DNA from: Russula earlei
Taxonomy: Eukaryota; Basidiomycota; Agaricomycetes; Russulales; Russulaceae
Assembly: GCA_025769875.1 (NCBI GenBank)
Contig: JAGFNK010000028.1
Coordinates: forward strand, 1-64,000
Length of the DNA stretch: 64,000 bases
Direction: 5' to 3'
The position numbers and the translations under genes were made by a program. The notes beneath the pieces were generated by a model. That model saw only the letters and a program-made list of their open reading frames with translations. It was not told where the DNA came from and ran no database searches. Positions within the stretch are counted from its first letter, which is position 1. The number at the start of each line of letters is the position of its first letter. This document shows, in pieces, positions 22,283-34,548 of this stretch.

Positions 22283-25200
22283 ATGCCCCAAGAGAATTCT
22301 ACCCACTCCAGAAAACCGAAGCGCGAGAAGCGCCCGAAACAGGAGCGGCAACCGAGGGCTCACGAAGAGCCCCATTTCAATGTCGGCGCTCCCAGGACAC
22401 GTAGAGGACAGCCTGGTTCTCCAGGCAGCCGCTCACGCACCAGCAGGCGACCAGACGTATCGGATGCGGGTACGTGCCCCTCCTTGACTTCATTAGGGGT
22501 AGGAATCGAAGCGCAATTCTCGCCTTTCCAGGCTCGATTCCAGACTATCCCCCCCCCTCTTTTGATGAAGCAATCGCAGCCGCAGCCGCGGCCAGGAATG
22601 CCCCGCCGCTTTCCCCAGCCGACTCCACAACTACCCACTCGTCCTCACCAGACCGTTACCAGCCTGTTCCTATCCTCATACCCCCCCTGCCCCGCACCCA
22701 AAATCAGCCTGTGGTTACCCGGGCACTCCCCGATCCCGAGCCGTCAGAATCGGTGCGATACAGTACGCAGGCTGAGTATGACTCGGGTTCCGACGATGGA
22801 GACCTGGAAGTTATCTCCACGAGTGAGGCAACATCGCCAGCTACCCCATCAGAGCAGGAAAGTCAGAGAATCCCTTGCCCGTGGGGACATACGACCGGAG
22901 GTCGGGACTGCATCAGCGTCTGGACGCTCTGTGCGCTCTTCGCCTTCGCATTTGACGTTGACACCCCACCTCAGCGACATGTCGCACGATGGTGGGGATG
23001 ATCATTCTGTCTGGAGTCCGTCAACTGATTCCCAGGCTGGAGATGTTCTGTCCGGACAACGAAACTCGACGCCTTCTCCAGTACCTCCCAAACGGCGTCT
23101 TCATCTCCTTTCCGGCCTCCTCAAATCAAGGGATAACCATCCTGCATCCGCGCCTTCAACCCCCACGCATGCGGCGGCTTCTCAATTATCCCTTCCATTG
23201 CATTTCCTCAATCATCCCGGAAGCCCTAGTAAAGCCCATCGTGGAGAGGGCCTCATTTCCCGCAAGCTGTTTGGACACAAGGGAAAGGATAAAATCATCG
23301 ACACGGAGGCTGTACTGCCTTCGGAGCCCCTTGAGACGTGGGATATGCTTAGCGACGTCGAGCGCGATGTTCCCGCCTTGTCTATGTCCGGTTTACCCGC
23401 ACCTCCTGCCGCCTCCGTTTTGGAGCATTTTCCGGCCACAGTCGGCCAATCGGACCCCTCAATACGCCTTCTGTCTCCAGACCCCCGCCGTGGGAGTGCA
23501 CGCTCGAAACACCGCTCTCTCCTGATCCACCGCGCTTTGCCATCTCCGTTGCCACTCGGCCCGACGGATCAGCGCCATCAGGCCACCGTTAAAACAGATA
23601 CCGAGCCTCGTGAAGTCGTTTCTGGTCAAGGACGCCTGATGGCTTCGACAGTTTCAGCCACTACTTCGGCGATGCCTATAACCCCAATACAGTCCATGCA
23701 TACGTTGTTGAAGGCCCCTCCGGCCGTAAACAGCCCTACGCGAGGTCGTGCTCTGCATCACAGTACTTCGATGATTTGGACCCCTGACAAACGGAATTCG
23801 CCTATGCCATCACCCACCCATTCCGTGACAACACCCATGTCTACATCTACGACCTCGTTGCTACCGAGTGTCGCCGCTGTCGATTATGACGCAGACACCC
23901 CTGTAATTGCGACCACCCGTGATGACGAGGAGGGCATATTTGGCGCCTTACCTCCATCTCCTGTGCAAGAGGAAGAGGAAGAGCAGTTTGTGACACCGCC
24001 AGGCAGCCCTGTCCGTAGCCTTGCCGCCCTTCCACTCGCAAATATTAGCAGCAGGCACCCGTCCCCTGTGCGACACGAGGGCCGTTCTGGGATCACCCTT
24101 CGCGACGGAGGCCCTGTGCCCCTGGGGAGTCCCACGCGCTCCGAGTCGAATACACGAACCACCCGCACACCCTCTATAACGCCGCGCCCATCCGTCGGCG
24201 TACTGCACGCCTTTGCGCCGTCAAATCCTAGCCCGCTTTCGAATCATTCATTCGAACGCCAGGCGGCGGCTTCGCCAACTACGTCGCCGACAATTGAGAG
24301 TATGACCAACCCAAAGAGAGACACTGTCGTGTCCATCGGCGACACAGAGTCGCTAATTGAGCTCTATGTACACTCGCAAGGGTCAACATCTAGTTCCGCT
24401 ACCCACACAATCGCTGTTGCCAGTGAATCCACTCACGGGGCTCCCACAAATAACACAGATCTCGAGCAACGCCACTATCCTGGCCGTCCCCTTCCTCACC
24501 CACCTGGTGCTCTGCAGTCAGGTCCAGTGCGGCCTGTTCTGCTCGACTTGTTCCTTGCAGGCAACATCCCAGCGGGTTTGCCTCCGTACACAGAGGTGGA
24601 ACAGGAGAAACAACGGAGTGCGAATACTCTTTCCTCACAGTCCAAGCAAATTCCGCATGCCCTCTGGCTTCGACCCTCGCCACCGGTTAGCGAGTCTGGA
24701 GGATACATGCCACCCACCGTACCACCACCTGGGCTGCTCGCCGTCCTCGACGACGATGCGTCGGAACCTTCCTCTCCAGGAAGTACCTATGAGATGTCGC
24801 CCTCCACGCCCCCTGCTATTCAGCGGGAGTTCACAAGTTTTGAAGCACTCGAAATTGGAGGCGACGATGAAGGGGACGCGACTGTCCAGAGACGCAACCG
24901 CGAGGCGCGCCATCTCTCCCCTGCTCTGGCACCTTATTGCGTCGCTGACCCTCGCGTGTCCGTCATGATGGCAGGACATGCTTCCTGTACGGGGTATCAC
25001 GAGTCCCGTACGCGTGGGGTCGACGACGCTGCCGGTAGCGACGCCGACACCTATGACGGAAGCGCAATACAGCGTGAAGGGGGCGCAACTGGGTCACATC
25101 CAGATGGTGCGCCGGCGGGTGACACGCAATGGGCGGGTGAAGCTCAAGTTGGTGCTGCTTGGCGCAACCGTGGACCGGTGCGTGATATGCAAGATGCAAT

Positions 25201-25376
25201 TCCGTGACCAGGAGACCGCCGCGTTGGACACACGGTGTCGACATGCGTAAGTCTGTCGCTTTTGTGGTTTGCTCTGCTTGTTGACGAGACTGCACAGATT
25301 TCATGAACGGTGCGCGGGTAGCTGGCTCTCCCGCGGGAACCGTACGTGCCTGATGTGTGGGACACCGTTTGATTGA
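22283..25376 (+). CDS. Large RING-H2 finger protein, probable E3 ubiquitin ligase
   Basis: Five exons restore one frame of 948 codons: 22283-22469, 22532-22775, 22858-24986, 25039-25246 and 25298-25376. All introns are GT-AG, of 62, 82, 52 and 51 nt. Junctions read PDVSDA-GSIPDYPPPSFDEA, QAE-KVRESLARGD, GHASS-TPTPMTEAQYSV and CRHA-FHERC. Most of the protein is low-complexity Ser/Pro/Thr-rich and likely disordered. The last ~60 residues form a RING-H2 finger: CVIC, a spacer, CRHAFHERC, W, and CLMC, ending TPFD. RING-H2 domains recruit ubiquitin-charged E2 enzymes. A single 1009-codon open frame from 22178 is misleading: it crosses three introns in the wrong frame and misses the RING. The start is uncertain; an ATG at 22178 is also in frame. 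Confidence 0.82.
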
Positions 25377-27486
25377 TTCAAACTTCAAAGGCCATTGGCT
25401 CGTTTTCAGTTTGTTGTAGATGGAGAAAGGAATGGGGCAATGTAAACCACTGGTTGGACTGACTGTTGACCCCGACTGTGACCCGCTCCCCCGACACATG
25501 ACAAATATCACCGCATTTACACATCTTCCTGGTAAACCTGTTTACGGGTGATTCGTGCGTGTGATGTCGATGTTCCTCCCTACGGCTCCACCACTGTCCG
25601 GTGATGGTTTTCCCCGCCTATGGCGATCAAAAGAATCACTGACAAACACTGGTTTGAGAGAACATGTGGAGGTCAAAAGTCTAGAATGTGTTGCACACGC
25701 GGGCTCACTGCGTTCGCTTCGGCATTCGTAATGTTGATTGACCTTGGCACATGAGAAGGTGTGCACTGGCAGATGCAGATGCGGCTGTGTCACCTTGTTC
25801 GGCCCTGGCCCGGTATCCGATTGGCGGCATCGATATACCGTATGATTGCGAACCATCTCTCTCTAGACTTGTTTTGCACGGCACAGCCAACCGGTTATGA
25901 TCGCATTCAGCCTCAGGCAATGAGTAAGAGCGTTCATATGACGAAGGCGGTGACGATTATCACGAAGTATTGCACGCATATATCGACTACTGTAGGGCCT
26001 TCTCACGTGCGTCAAGTGTCTTGTACGGCACCCATGTCAAGGCCGTCGCCCCGGACACATTTCTGCATCCGTTGACGGTAATTTGATTCCTTCCATTCAG
26101 AACATCGCCACACTCCAAGGAGGGTTGGGATTGAGGAAACCAGATCGGCGAGATGTGATTGGACGGCTTGGATCCATTTACTTGAGGGTAAGCTCCAAGA
26201 CGACAGAGAAAAAATGGCTCAGGCAAAGGCGAGTTGAGCCCGGAGGAGAGTAGGAGGGGAAGAGAGGAGGGAACGGGACGCGACTTACTCGTCCGTTGAC
26301 GGAAAAGAGTGCAACAACAGTCCTTGTACATCAAAAAGGAAGGCACGTGCAGAGGAGAGGATGGCTCGTAGCAAGGGGTCGACAAGAAAAGGTGCCGAGC
26401 TGACACTCAAAGTTCAGGATCGCGCGGAGCCTTGGCTTGGAACAAAACATGGGTATTTTAAAAGTAAAATACAAGGGTGGTGTATGGGCGCCCGGCACAA
26501 CTTGTCAGCCAGGCGTTGTTGAGGAGGCGATGAAGTAACTTTTGAACCGCTGGCAGAAGAAAAAAAGATGCGGCGATGAGATGGACGCGTAAAGCCAGGC
26601 AGTTCCCGCGGCCGGGAAACTCCAAGCCACATCAATCCGACGAAGATCCGTGGTGGTGGATGAGGGAACGGGAGCGCCGCCCACGCCGCCACTCTCAAGC
26701 GACGGGTATTCATTGAGCGCCAAAGACCGAGACGTCTTGACCCGCAAGCGGCCCCGAAAAAGGGGATCGATCAAGGAGACTGCCGAAGAGACGAGTGTCA
26801 AGCGGCCAATTGCATAAGCCTCGGTCAACTGCAAGTCTCTCTCTCATTGTGGGAGAGGCTGGACGATTGTGGCACGTCGAGTTGTCAAGTTGACGTCTGA
26901 AGTTAAAGGACTGATTGAAGGAGATGAGAGTGGGAAGGGAGCGCTCGGGGAGGAGTGTCCGCGGCAGGAGTTCCGTAAGGGCAGATGAAAATGGGGGTGT
27001 TTTGTTCTGATGGAAGGAGGGGATGGACAAGGGACGGTATAAGGGACACAAACGAACGACCAAAAGAGGAAGGTGAGTAAGGCACGATGGGAATGAATGA
27101 TGGGCCGTACGAGGATGAACGGGATGGTCAATACGAGTGAGGGGGGGAGGGGAAGGGAGAGTGGGGAAGGAACGCAGCTGGGAGGGATAGACAGATGTCT
27201 AGGCGATGCGATGGGATCAGAGGCGAGACGGGGGTGGAAGGGGAGGGGAGGGGGGGTCAGGCAGACGCACCCAAGACGGACGGGGAGGGACGGGCGGGGA
27301 GAGGAGACGTAAAGGGAAAGAAGGGGCGCGAGGACTATAAGACACGAGAACAATAAGAGAGTCATCAGTCTCGTGTCCCTCCTCCCTCCTTCCTTCATCC
27401 CACCTCCCACCTTTTTGTTTCGCTCAATTAGGCATGTCCGTCCTCGATCTCTCACCCCTTAACTCTAACCTCAGCACCTCCCAGAA
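25377..27486. other. Long upstream region of the HMG-box gene
   Basis: About 2.1 kb without a supported gene. From roughly 26200 to 27360 the plus strand is strongly G/A-rich. At about 27365 it switches abruptly to C/T-rich, up to the start codon at 27487. This produces long open minus-strand frames rich in Pro, Ser and Leu (for example 26844-27455), which I regard as composition artefacts. The region probably holds an extended promoter and a pyrimidine-rich leader. Confidence 0.5.
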
Positions 27487-29158
27487 ATGCCTGCCGTCCG
27501 CTCCTCACGTCGAAGACGTTCCTCACTCGCTCTACGTTCGTCTTGTCCCTCCTTGTCCCTCTCCCCTTTCTTATCTCATTCCCAGTCTCTGTAAACCCCC
27601 TCAAGCATGGCAATTATGGTATCGGCAGCCAGCTGTCCCCCAAAGGCGTCACTTTTGCTCCAAACATCACTCCTGTCACCTTCGTTGAGCCGGACAGTGA
27701 TTCCTTAGACTCGGATCCTTCATCCCCGACTTCCACCCTCTTTCCGCCTGCAACGTCTCCAGCCCCGCCCTCTCGTAAACGCTGCCCCCCCGGAAAGCGG
27801 CGCTCTCAGGGCTACATTCCACGTCCACCTAACGCTTTTATGCTTTTCCGTGCCGACTTTGTTCGTCAAAAGCACGTCCCGGGGTCGATCGAGACAAACC
27901 ACGGTTCTCTTTCTAAGATAATCGGTCAGCTTTCTTAACATCAAACCATCCTCATGTTCTGTCTCACTCATTCCCATGTGATCGTCGTTAGGCAATTGCT
28001 GGCGCGCCCTTCCTCTGGAGGAGAAGCGTGTCTGGGAGATCAAGGCAAAGCATGCAAAGGCTGAGCACAAGCAGATGTATCCCAACTATCGCTTCCGCCC
28101 TGTGCACAATAAAAATAAGGAAAAGAAACCAAAGACACTTGTCCCTGCAGAGGATGAGAAGCGCTGTGAAGATGTCGCCCTGCTACTTCTCGAGGGAATG
28201 AAGGGTGAGGAGCTCGCCGCAGCCGTGAAGCGCCTGGATCGTATGCGTTCTGCCACCCCTCTTAGTCTCCCTCGCCGTCCGTCTTCGGTTCCCCTCCCCA
28301 ACTCCTTACCTATTGCCATTCCTGCTTTGCCCTTTGTGCAGCCTTCCCGACCCCAATCTCCCCAGCACATGAACCCACCTCGGTATACCCTGCCTCGCCG
28401 TCCATCAAGTGCTGCCCCGTCTCTGTACCGCTCCTGGACAGAGCCATTCAACATTCCTCGTGAGCCATCTCCGATGCCTGAGATAAACGCTTCTCTCTTC
28501 CACGGTGCCTATCTGGAGGACGCATTTCCGAGCATGGGTGCCCAGCCGGACGCGTCGTTTGTGAGTTGTGCATCTTCCCATGTCGTCCCGTATCTGACAA
28601 ACGATCACAAATATCTAGGACTTCTATTCGATGTTCAGCTCCCTACCAGGCGGTACCTCGCAAGAACTGTTTATCTCTCCTCTTGAGAACATCACATCGC
28701 TGGACACGCAGAACGCACATCAGCCCTCACTTCCCACGAATGCTTACTCGCATGCCTCCATCTCGACGTCTCCCGTTCCCCCGTCTACTTACTCCGCTTC
28801 ACCTGCTCCCTCGGACTTCTCCTTGTCCTTTCATGCGTCGCAATCCCAACCTCACCGCATGTTTGAGACCCCTTCGCAGGTGCAGACGAAGGAGGCCATG
28901 GTACACCTAGATGTCGACATGGCTGCGTACACGCAAGGGCTTGTTAATTTCAATATCCCTCTGGATATGGGCTTGTCCTATATCGTGCCCGAGATGCCCC
29001 CTCTTTCATTGGACATCGCAGAGCAGATGTTCGCTGATGCACTTCAAGAGCCGCAGCAGCAGCAACAGCGACAACAGGGACATCTGCCAATCGCAGCGCC
29101 GGTTGCGGTTCCTGTGGATGCTAGCTTCGCTTTCAACGACGTCATTAACGAATTTTAA
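27487..29158 (+). CDS. HMG-box transcription factor (MATA/SOX-like box)
   Basis: Four exons (27487-27535, 27586-27924, 27992-28560, 28619-29158) give 498 residues in one frame. Introns of 50, 67 and 58 nt are GT-AG. The HMG box spans about residues 80-150: IPRPPNAFMLFRADF, KHVPGS, SLSKIIG joined to NCWRALPLEEKRVWE, then HKQMYPNYRFRP. It is of the sequence-specific single-box class that includes fungal mating-type and sexual-development regulators such as Coprinopsis Pcc1. Downstream it is Pro/Ser-rich with repeated LPRRPSS motifs (possible basophilic kinase sites) and a Gln run near the C-terminus (EPQQQQQRQQ). A role in mating or fruiting is inference from the family. No homeodomain or pheromone genes are in the window, so this is not evidence of a mating-type locus. 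Confidence 0.9.
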
Positions 29159-30365
29159 ATGAGCAAACCTTGCCGCGACCCGAGCAGTCCTCGTCGCCTT
29201 ACGCATAGATACCGTCGAAATTCCTTTTTCTTTTTTTTTTTTCACTGCAAAGTTTCTTTCTCGCAGCTTTTCCCTTTCACGAACTTTTTGATAAACAGGA
29301 ACCGCAACTAGTCTTGGCGGACGAACAATCATTTCCAATCAGCGCCTTCCTAAGCAAATTCCTCACGCTTTGTATCGTTTTTCAAACGAATCTCGTCTCA
29401 GGTATTCCCCAATCGTGTAGCCTTATCTGCCGCGCCCTTTGCGGCTCGCCTGCCTTGTTCCTTTTGCTGTAGCTTTTCCATATATATCGTTGATCTACGT
29501 ATTTATTGCTTGGCGTACGTAGCCCGCTAATAATACCCTGTCTCTCGACTCATCGTGCACTACATGCCCTCGCCAAGAAGTCGCGCCGAAGTGGGTTTTC
29601 TTGTAAATAAAATATTTTATTTGCATAATATTCTCACGAGACACCGGTAATTCAATGTGAATAATGACTGTAACGTATCCCAGTGGAATCCGTGGCGCCC
29701 ACTCTCGGCTAATAGCCTACAGGTCTCACCATAAACCTTCAAGCAGAGAACATGTCGGGCGGTAGCATTGTCTGCCTATGAGGAACGATGAAAAGAGCTT
29801 TCACTTTCTATGGGCTGTGATTTTGCGTTACATCTTCCTATCATGATTGTACCTGGAAAACTGCTCACTCACTACATAGCTCCTCGGGGCACTGCTCCGT
29901 TCTGTTCAGCTCCAGCTGAGCTCGATCACTGGCAACCGATGCTTATGGGTGAAACGTGCGTGGTCTGATTTTTCCGCATGAGCAACAAGTCGGCGCAGTG
30001 TCGGCGCATCAATGACGTTCCAACAATCAAACAAGATCTAGAGTAGAGGAGGCGGGCAGGCCGTGTGTGGACTATCGACCCCTTGATGATTCTTATATCT
30101 CGAGACTGAGACCGCAGTCATTGTTAACACTTATTCGTAGGCAACTTATCAGCGGAACTGCCAGTGGGAGGACTTCATTACGTTGCATATGTACTTTAAA
30201 GAAAAGGAGAGTCTGGTGTGATGTCCAAGAGAGAATCCACGTCGAATCGGGTCCAATTGAAGCAAGGAGGCCTTGTACTGCTCCTCCGCCGTGTGTACTA
30301 CATACGAACTCAAAAGAGGTATCAATCGATATTACATAAATAATCTCTGTCCGTTGCACTCTTGC
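29159..30365. other. Spacer between HMG-box gene and PSF1
   Basis: About 1.2 kb. It holds the HMG gene's 3' untranslated region and the PSF1 promoter. At 29605-29622 there is an 18-bp perfect palindrome AAATAAAATATTTTATTT that carries AATAAA on both strands. No gene is recognised. Confidence 0.5.
29605..29622. terminator. Palindromic poly(A) signal candidate
   Basis: AAATAAAATATTTTATTT reads the same on both strands and includes AATAAA in each direction. It lies about 450 bp after the HMG-box stop codon, a plausible 3' end. Assignment rests on motif and position only. Confidence 0.35.
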
Positions 30366-30986
30366 ATGGCCTCTGCAGAGTCACGTCAATTTGGCAACCT
30401 GGCCACACAGCTCGTCCAAGAATCCCGCAGGTCGACGCTCACAGACACTCTTCTAAAGTACAACGACAGTCTCGTGCGCACCGTCATCCGGGAGCAGCGC
30501 AATCTCGAGAACCTCATCAACAGTGCCATCGCCGCCCAAGCCGACAATGCCGCCTTTACCGGAGACGCTCCCGCCCTCCTGCTCTACCAAACCGTCGTGC
30601 TACGCAACAAGCGTTGCCTTCTTGCCTACCACGCGCATCGACTCGATCGCCTGAAGGACATGTACTGGGCGCTGGGAGGTGCGCTACCCGCGCTTCTCGC
30701 GGACAATGACCTGCGCTCGCGCCTGTCGCCGCACGAGGTGGATTTCTTGCGCGAATACAATGCGTCCGTCATGGACTTTCGCGGCGACTTTTCTGCGGAA
30801 CTCGACATTGCGGCCTCGATCACACATCCACCGCGCGACCTCCATGCGCTCGTGCGCGTCGTGCGCGATTGCGGCGTCATTGAGACGGAGCTGGGCACCA
30901 TCGATTTCAAGAAGGGTCAAAGGTTCATGGTGCGCCGAGCCGATATCGAGCATCTCATCGTACAGGGCTACCTCCAGGAGGTTTGA
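30366..30986 (+). CDS. PSF1: GINS complex subunit Psf1
   Basis: Single-exon gene, 206 residues. GINS joins Cdc45 and MCM2-7 to form the replicative helicase. The N-terminal helical A domain starts FGNLATQLVQESRRS and continues TVIREQRNLENLINSA, ALLLYQTVVLRNKRCLLAYHAHRL and MYWALGGALPALLADN. The small C-terminal B domain has TIDFKKGQRFMVRRADIEHL and ends LIVQGYLQEV, which fits Psf1. Length matches the family (about 200 residues). The ATG at 30366 was preferred over upstream in-frame codons because homologous sequence starts there. Confidence 0.93.
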   Translation: MASAESRQFGNLATQLVQESRRSTLTDTLLKYNDSLVRTVIREQRNLENLINSAIAAQADNAAFTGDAPALLLYQTVVLRNKRCLLAYHAHRLDRLKDMYWALGGALPALLADNDLRSRLSPHEVDFLREYNASVMDFRGDFSAELDIAASITHPPRDLHALVRVVRDCGVIETELGTIDFKKGQRFMVRRADIEHLIVQGYLQEV

Positions 30987-33900
30987 GGGAATCACGGCAC
31001 TTGTGAGTTGGAAATGGGCCCTTGCCCAGTCTGCTGTGGATAGGGAATATGCTGATGCCCTTCCAAGGAACATTCTACCGCGAACTTTTGATAGTTGCGA
31101 AAGGGCACCTCAGACAAGTATATTTATACCAACATTCTGCCTGGTCAAGGGTAATGGGTTGTCTACACTGTCTTCCAGTGGACATGTCTTGCGGACAAAG
31201 CGTAGTATGCCATCTGACTGGGAAAATCCACACCGTTATTCGAATTGTCATTTTCGAGCCTTCTTTGACTTAGAGTCAGGTCCCATCGTTGACGTCTAGG
31301 TGTCATCAATCTCATGTTTCCGCGAGTCGCGAGGCATCTGGTTTGACCTTTCGTGCGCATGTGCATCGACGGATGTTGGCACAGACCACCCTTCGAGACT
31401 GAGGGATAAGGTCATGGTCTCAACTTGGCATGTCATCACGATAAAGGAGCGTTTGACGGTGAGTGATTTGACATTTATAAGCACCCTAGAACTCACGCTG
31501 ACCGCAAGGGCGTCGGATCATATCCGTGGCACTTGCTGCTCTATGACTGAAATCTTGTCCTAAGTGACGCTCTGTGTACGATGTGCCCAATGCATCCCCT
31601 CCTTTCGAGGGAGTAACTAGCTCCTCGTTTTCTTTCCCAACCGTCATGGTGGGAAGTCTCTCATTCCATCATGCACCAGCTTCCTTGTCCTGTACTGCTG
31701 GTCTCATCTTTGCAGTTTTAAATTAACAAATCCGACTTCTGGTTTGGATAACACAAGATGCTATTATAATACAACAAGGGAAGAGCATACAAGTCGTGTA
31801 ACTCAACTGTCAGAAATCACAAATATTTTGTTCAGAGGGTAATATACGCTCGCAGGCTGTTTTACTCCGCGGAAGACCTAGAACTGCTACGCTCGCGAGA
31901 TTGGCAATTGCATACATTACCTTACTAACAAAGCAAATTCAGGAGAGGCCAGCTTCTCTGCTGCCACGTCACAATGTGATGCTGTCTAGAACGTGGGCTA
32001 CCCTTTGGCACGGTACCGCAAGGGAAAAGTCCAGACATAAGTGCCGAAAGAAATAACCGGCGCGTAAAGGTCACCCTTTTCTGCCACTTAACGGCGTACG
32101 GCTTCTGTAATGACTCGTGAACAGCGCCCCTGTGTGGAGGTAGAGAGGCGCCTGCGGTGAATACACCTTGGGAACGACAGCGGTAATTTTGTCCCCCGTC
32201 AGATTGCGTTAGATACAATACAAACTTGCGACTGCCCCACCCATAAATGACGCCTCGCCAGTTGTACTGCCGTGGTCGGCGGACACCACAGCTCAATACG
32301 TACCAAATGTCATTCTCCACACAGTTCTTCCGACGGGGCTAAAGCGGGAGCACGAGTGCGGCAGTCTGAGACAGACCCGTCAAGAGTGCCATTCGCCGTA
32401 TGAATGGATTCCGGCTTCTCGCGCCATTTTTGCCAGAAATCACACCCAGCCGAACGAGCACATGTTTCATACAACCACCCTTCACCCATCTGGCACCGAC
32501 GGAGAAATCAAAATATCCCATTCGCTGTCTCCGTTAATTTCGATACCATACTCGCCGATATCCCCTTAGACTCGCATGGGACAACTTTCGGATGATCTCT
32601 CCACAGAACCGTGGAAACGCCCAACAAGGTGACGGGTCAAGGCAACCATTAAATCAGGGTGTGCGTGTCTATGAGCCGTGATTCAATTGTGCTCCATGAG
32701 TCGATTCTAAGAATCCACCTCGGCATTGGCGTCGGGGGAAGACAGCGTATTGTAGTCGATAATTCGAGGCGAGACGCCTAGCAGCCCAACGCTCAATAAT
32801 GGATCGATCCGGCAGACTTTCAGTTCTTCCACGGAGGACATTATTTAAGGGTGTAGACCGTCATCAGCTCATCATCTGTGACCCAATAGAGCGTTTGAAT
32901 GCCCTCGTGCGTCACGTCGTCCTGTCTGGACGCGGCGGTGTTCACGGTGTCTACGCGGAAGATATGCAAACGAGTTCAACCGGGCATGTGCTATTGAGGA
33001 TATACGCCTTGGATCACATTGACTGCACACGAATCAGTCCCATGGCTTTGCGAGCAGCATGCTGATTCGAAGAGCAAAAAATGGCAACATCACCTATGCA
33101 ACAAGCAGGGTGCGAGTCCAAATACGACAACGAAGTTATTTTTCCACAGTTATCTGTCGGATGATGACCGCCGGAAGCCCCGCTAGAGAGCTCAGCTACC
33201 TTACGTTCCCAGATCAATGTAAGGAACGCCTTGAACCTCCTGGAGCGCTGACCAAGGTCGGCGTTGAGATAACTTGGAGATTGACTCCATGCGTACCATA
33301 GCACTCCCCAATGCCCTTGAATGATGTGTCCGTATACGCATATGCGAAATCCGCGGAGCGCTGTACATCTCCTTTGTCGCGTGTGGGTTGGCCCTAACCA
33401 GCGTGTTGCCCCGAGCCATGAATCTATTCCCCGGCAGAATCTGGTGAAGAAACCGCCTTGTGCCAAGCTTTACGAAAGACACAAGGAAGGTGAATACTAA
33501 TCTGGTTTTCACAGAATATGCGACCGTCGCATGAAAGTGACTTGTGAAGGAAAGGTGATATCAACAGGCAGGGGGTCAAATTAATTCTTCCTCACGCTGT
33601 TTGTCAAGGACATACCCGGGCCTAACTGTCTCATTTCGAAAACTGGATGGATGAAAGTAGTCTCGATTAGTTACTGATCGTCCGTCGTGGTGGGCTCTAT
33701 TATCCAGGTGATGGGACCTACATTAACTAACGTCCAACGGTTATAACGCGCTTTCTAGCACGCATGGCCTCTTTGTGATGTGTTATTTCTAACCCCACGG
33801 GGAAGGGGGGCAATTTCCTCGGTCTTCGACGGCTCCTCGTCGCTGCAGAAGAATGAACGCACTTGTACATGTCACCGTCCGGTTTTTAATCACGACGGGG

Positions 33901-34548
33901 ATTTCCACTGATCGACTGGATGTGCCAGAGTGACAATCCATAGTTGGCCGATACGACTCTGGTACCTCACTCTGTCCAAACAGCCACATTCTGGGGTGAT
34001 CGTTAAACTCGGGTAGGATGTCGCTGAGTGTTTGAACCGGCATGTGACCTTCATCAATGTTTTTGGTTTCAGGAGATATCATATCTAGGTCCCATCGCAC
34101 GAACGGTGGAATGTAGATGCCCGTGCGACGGGCTGGCCCGGACCGCTTACGAATCGTTGCGACGAGGTCGGCGCGATCGGTCGGTCACACAAGCCGATGG
34201 AGAAAGATATATACTCCATCATGATGGACGTTGGACGGATTTTCTATGGACTGACAACATCGCGCGGCACCCAGGGGTCATGTTATTCACCCTTTCGTTT
34301 GACTTGGGGTACGGCTGAAATTCTCCGAGTCGCTGTGGTACCCATCGAGACAAAGTAGTACCGAGTTGCAGGATCATGCATCAGATAAGATGATAGAGTG
34401 ACGCCATCATCGAAAAAAAAAAAAAAAAAAATGACGCCAGGCAATACTCCACTCCACCCTCCTCAGCCCGAGGCAAGCATAGAATAAGGTCACTTCAACC
34501 GCAGCGTACCTCTGTTATAAATTGTGGGGCTCTCCGTCATCGCAATTC
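30987..34548. other. 3.5 kb with no recognised gene
   Basis: No conserved motif or convincing splice structure was found on either strand. Base composition is moderate, and short frames are scattered evenly, as expected by chance. There is a run of about 19 A at 34412-34430. The last ~100 bp should contain the promoter of the phosphatase gene. Decayed genes or an old transposon cannot be excluded. Confidence 0.4.

Noticed and set aside
22178..25207. Single 1009-codon open frame as the true gene
   Set aside because: It reads across three introns. The homologous-looking segment (GSIPDYPPPSFDEA) and the RING finger are in other frames, and phase-consistent GT-AG introns link them.
26844..27455. 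203-codon minus-strand frame upstream of the HMG-box gene
   Set aside because: Its Pro/Ser/Leu-rich composition follows from the G/A-rich plus strand. There is no motif or splice support, and it overlaps the HMG leader.
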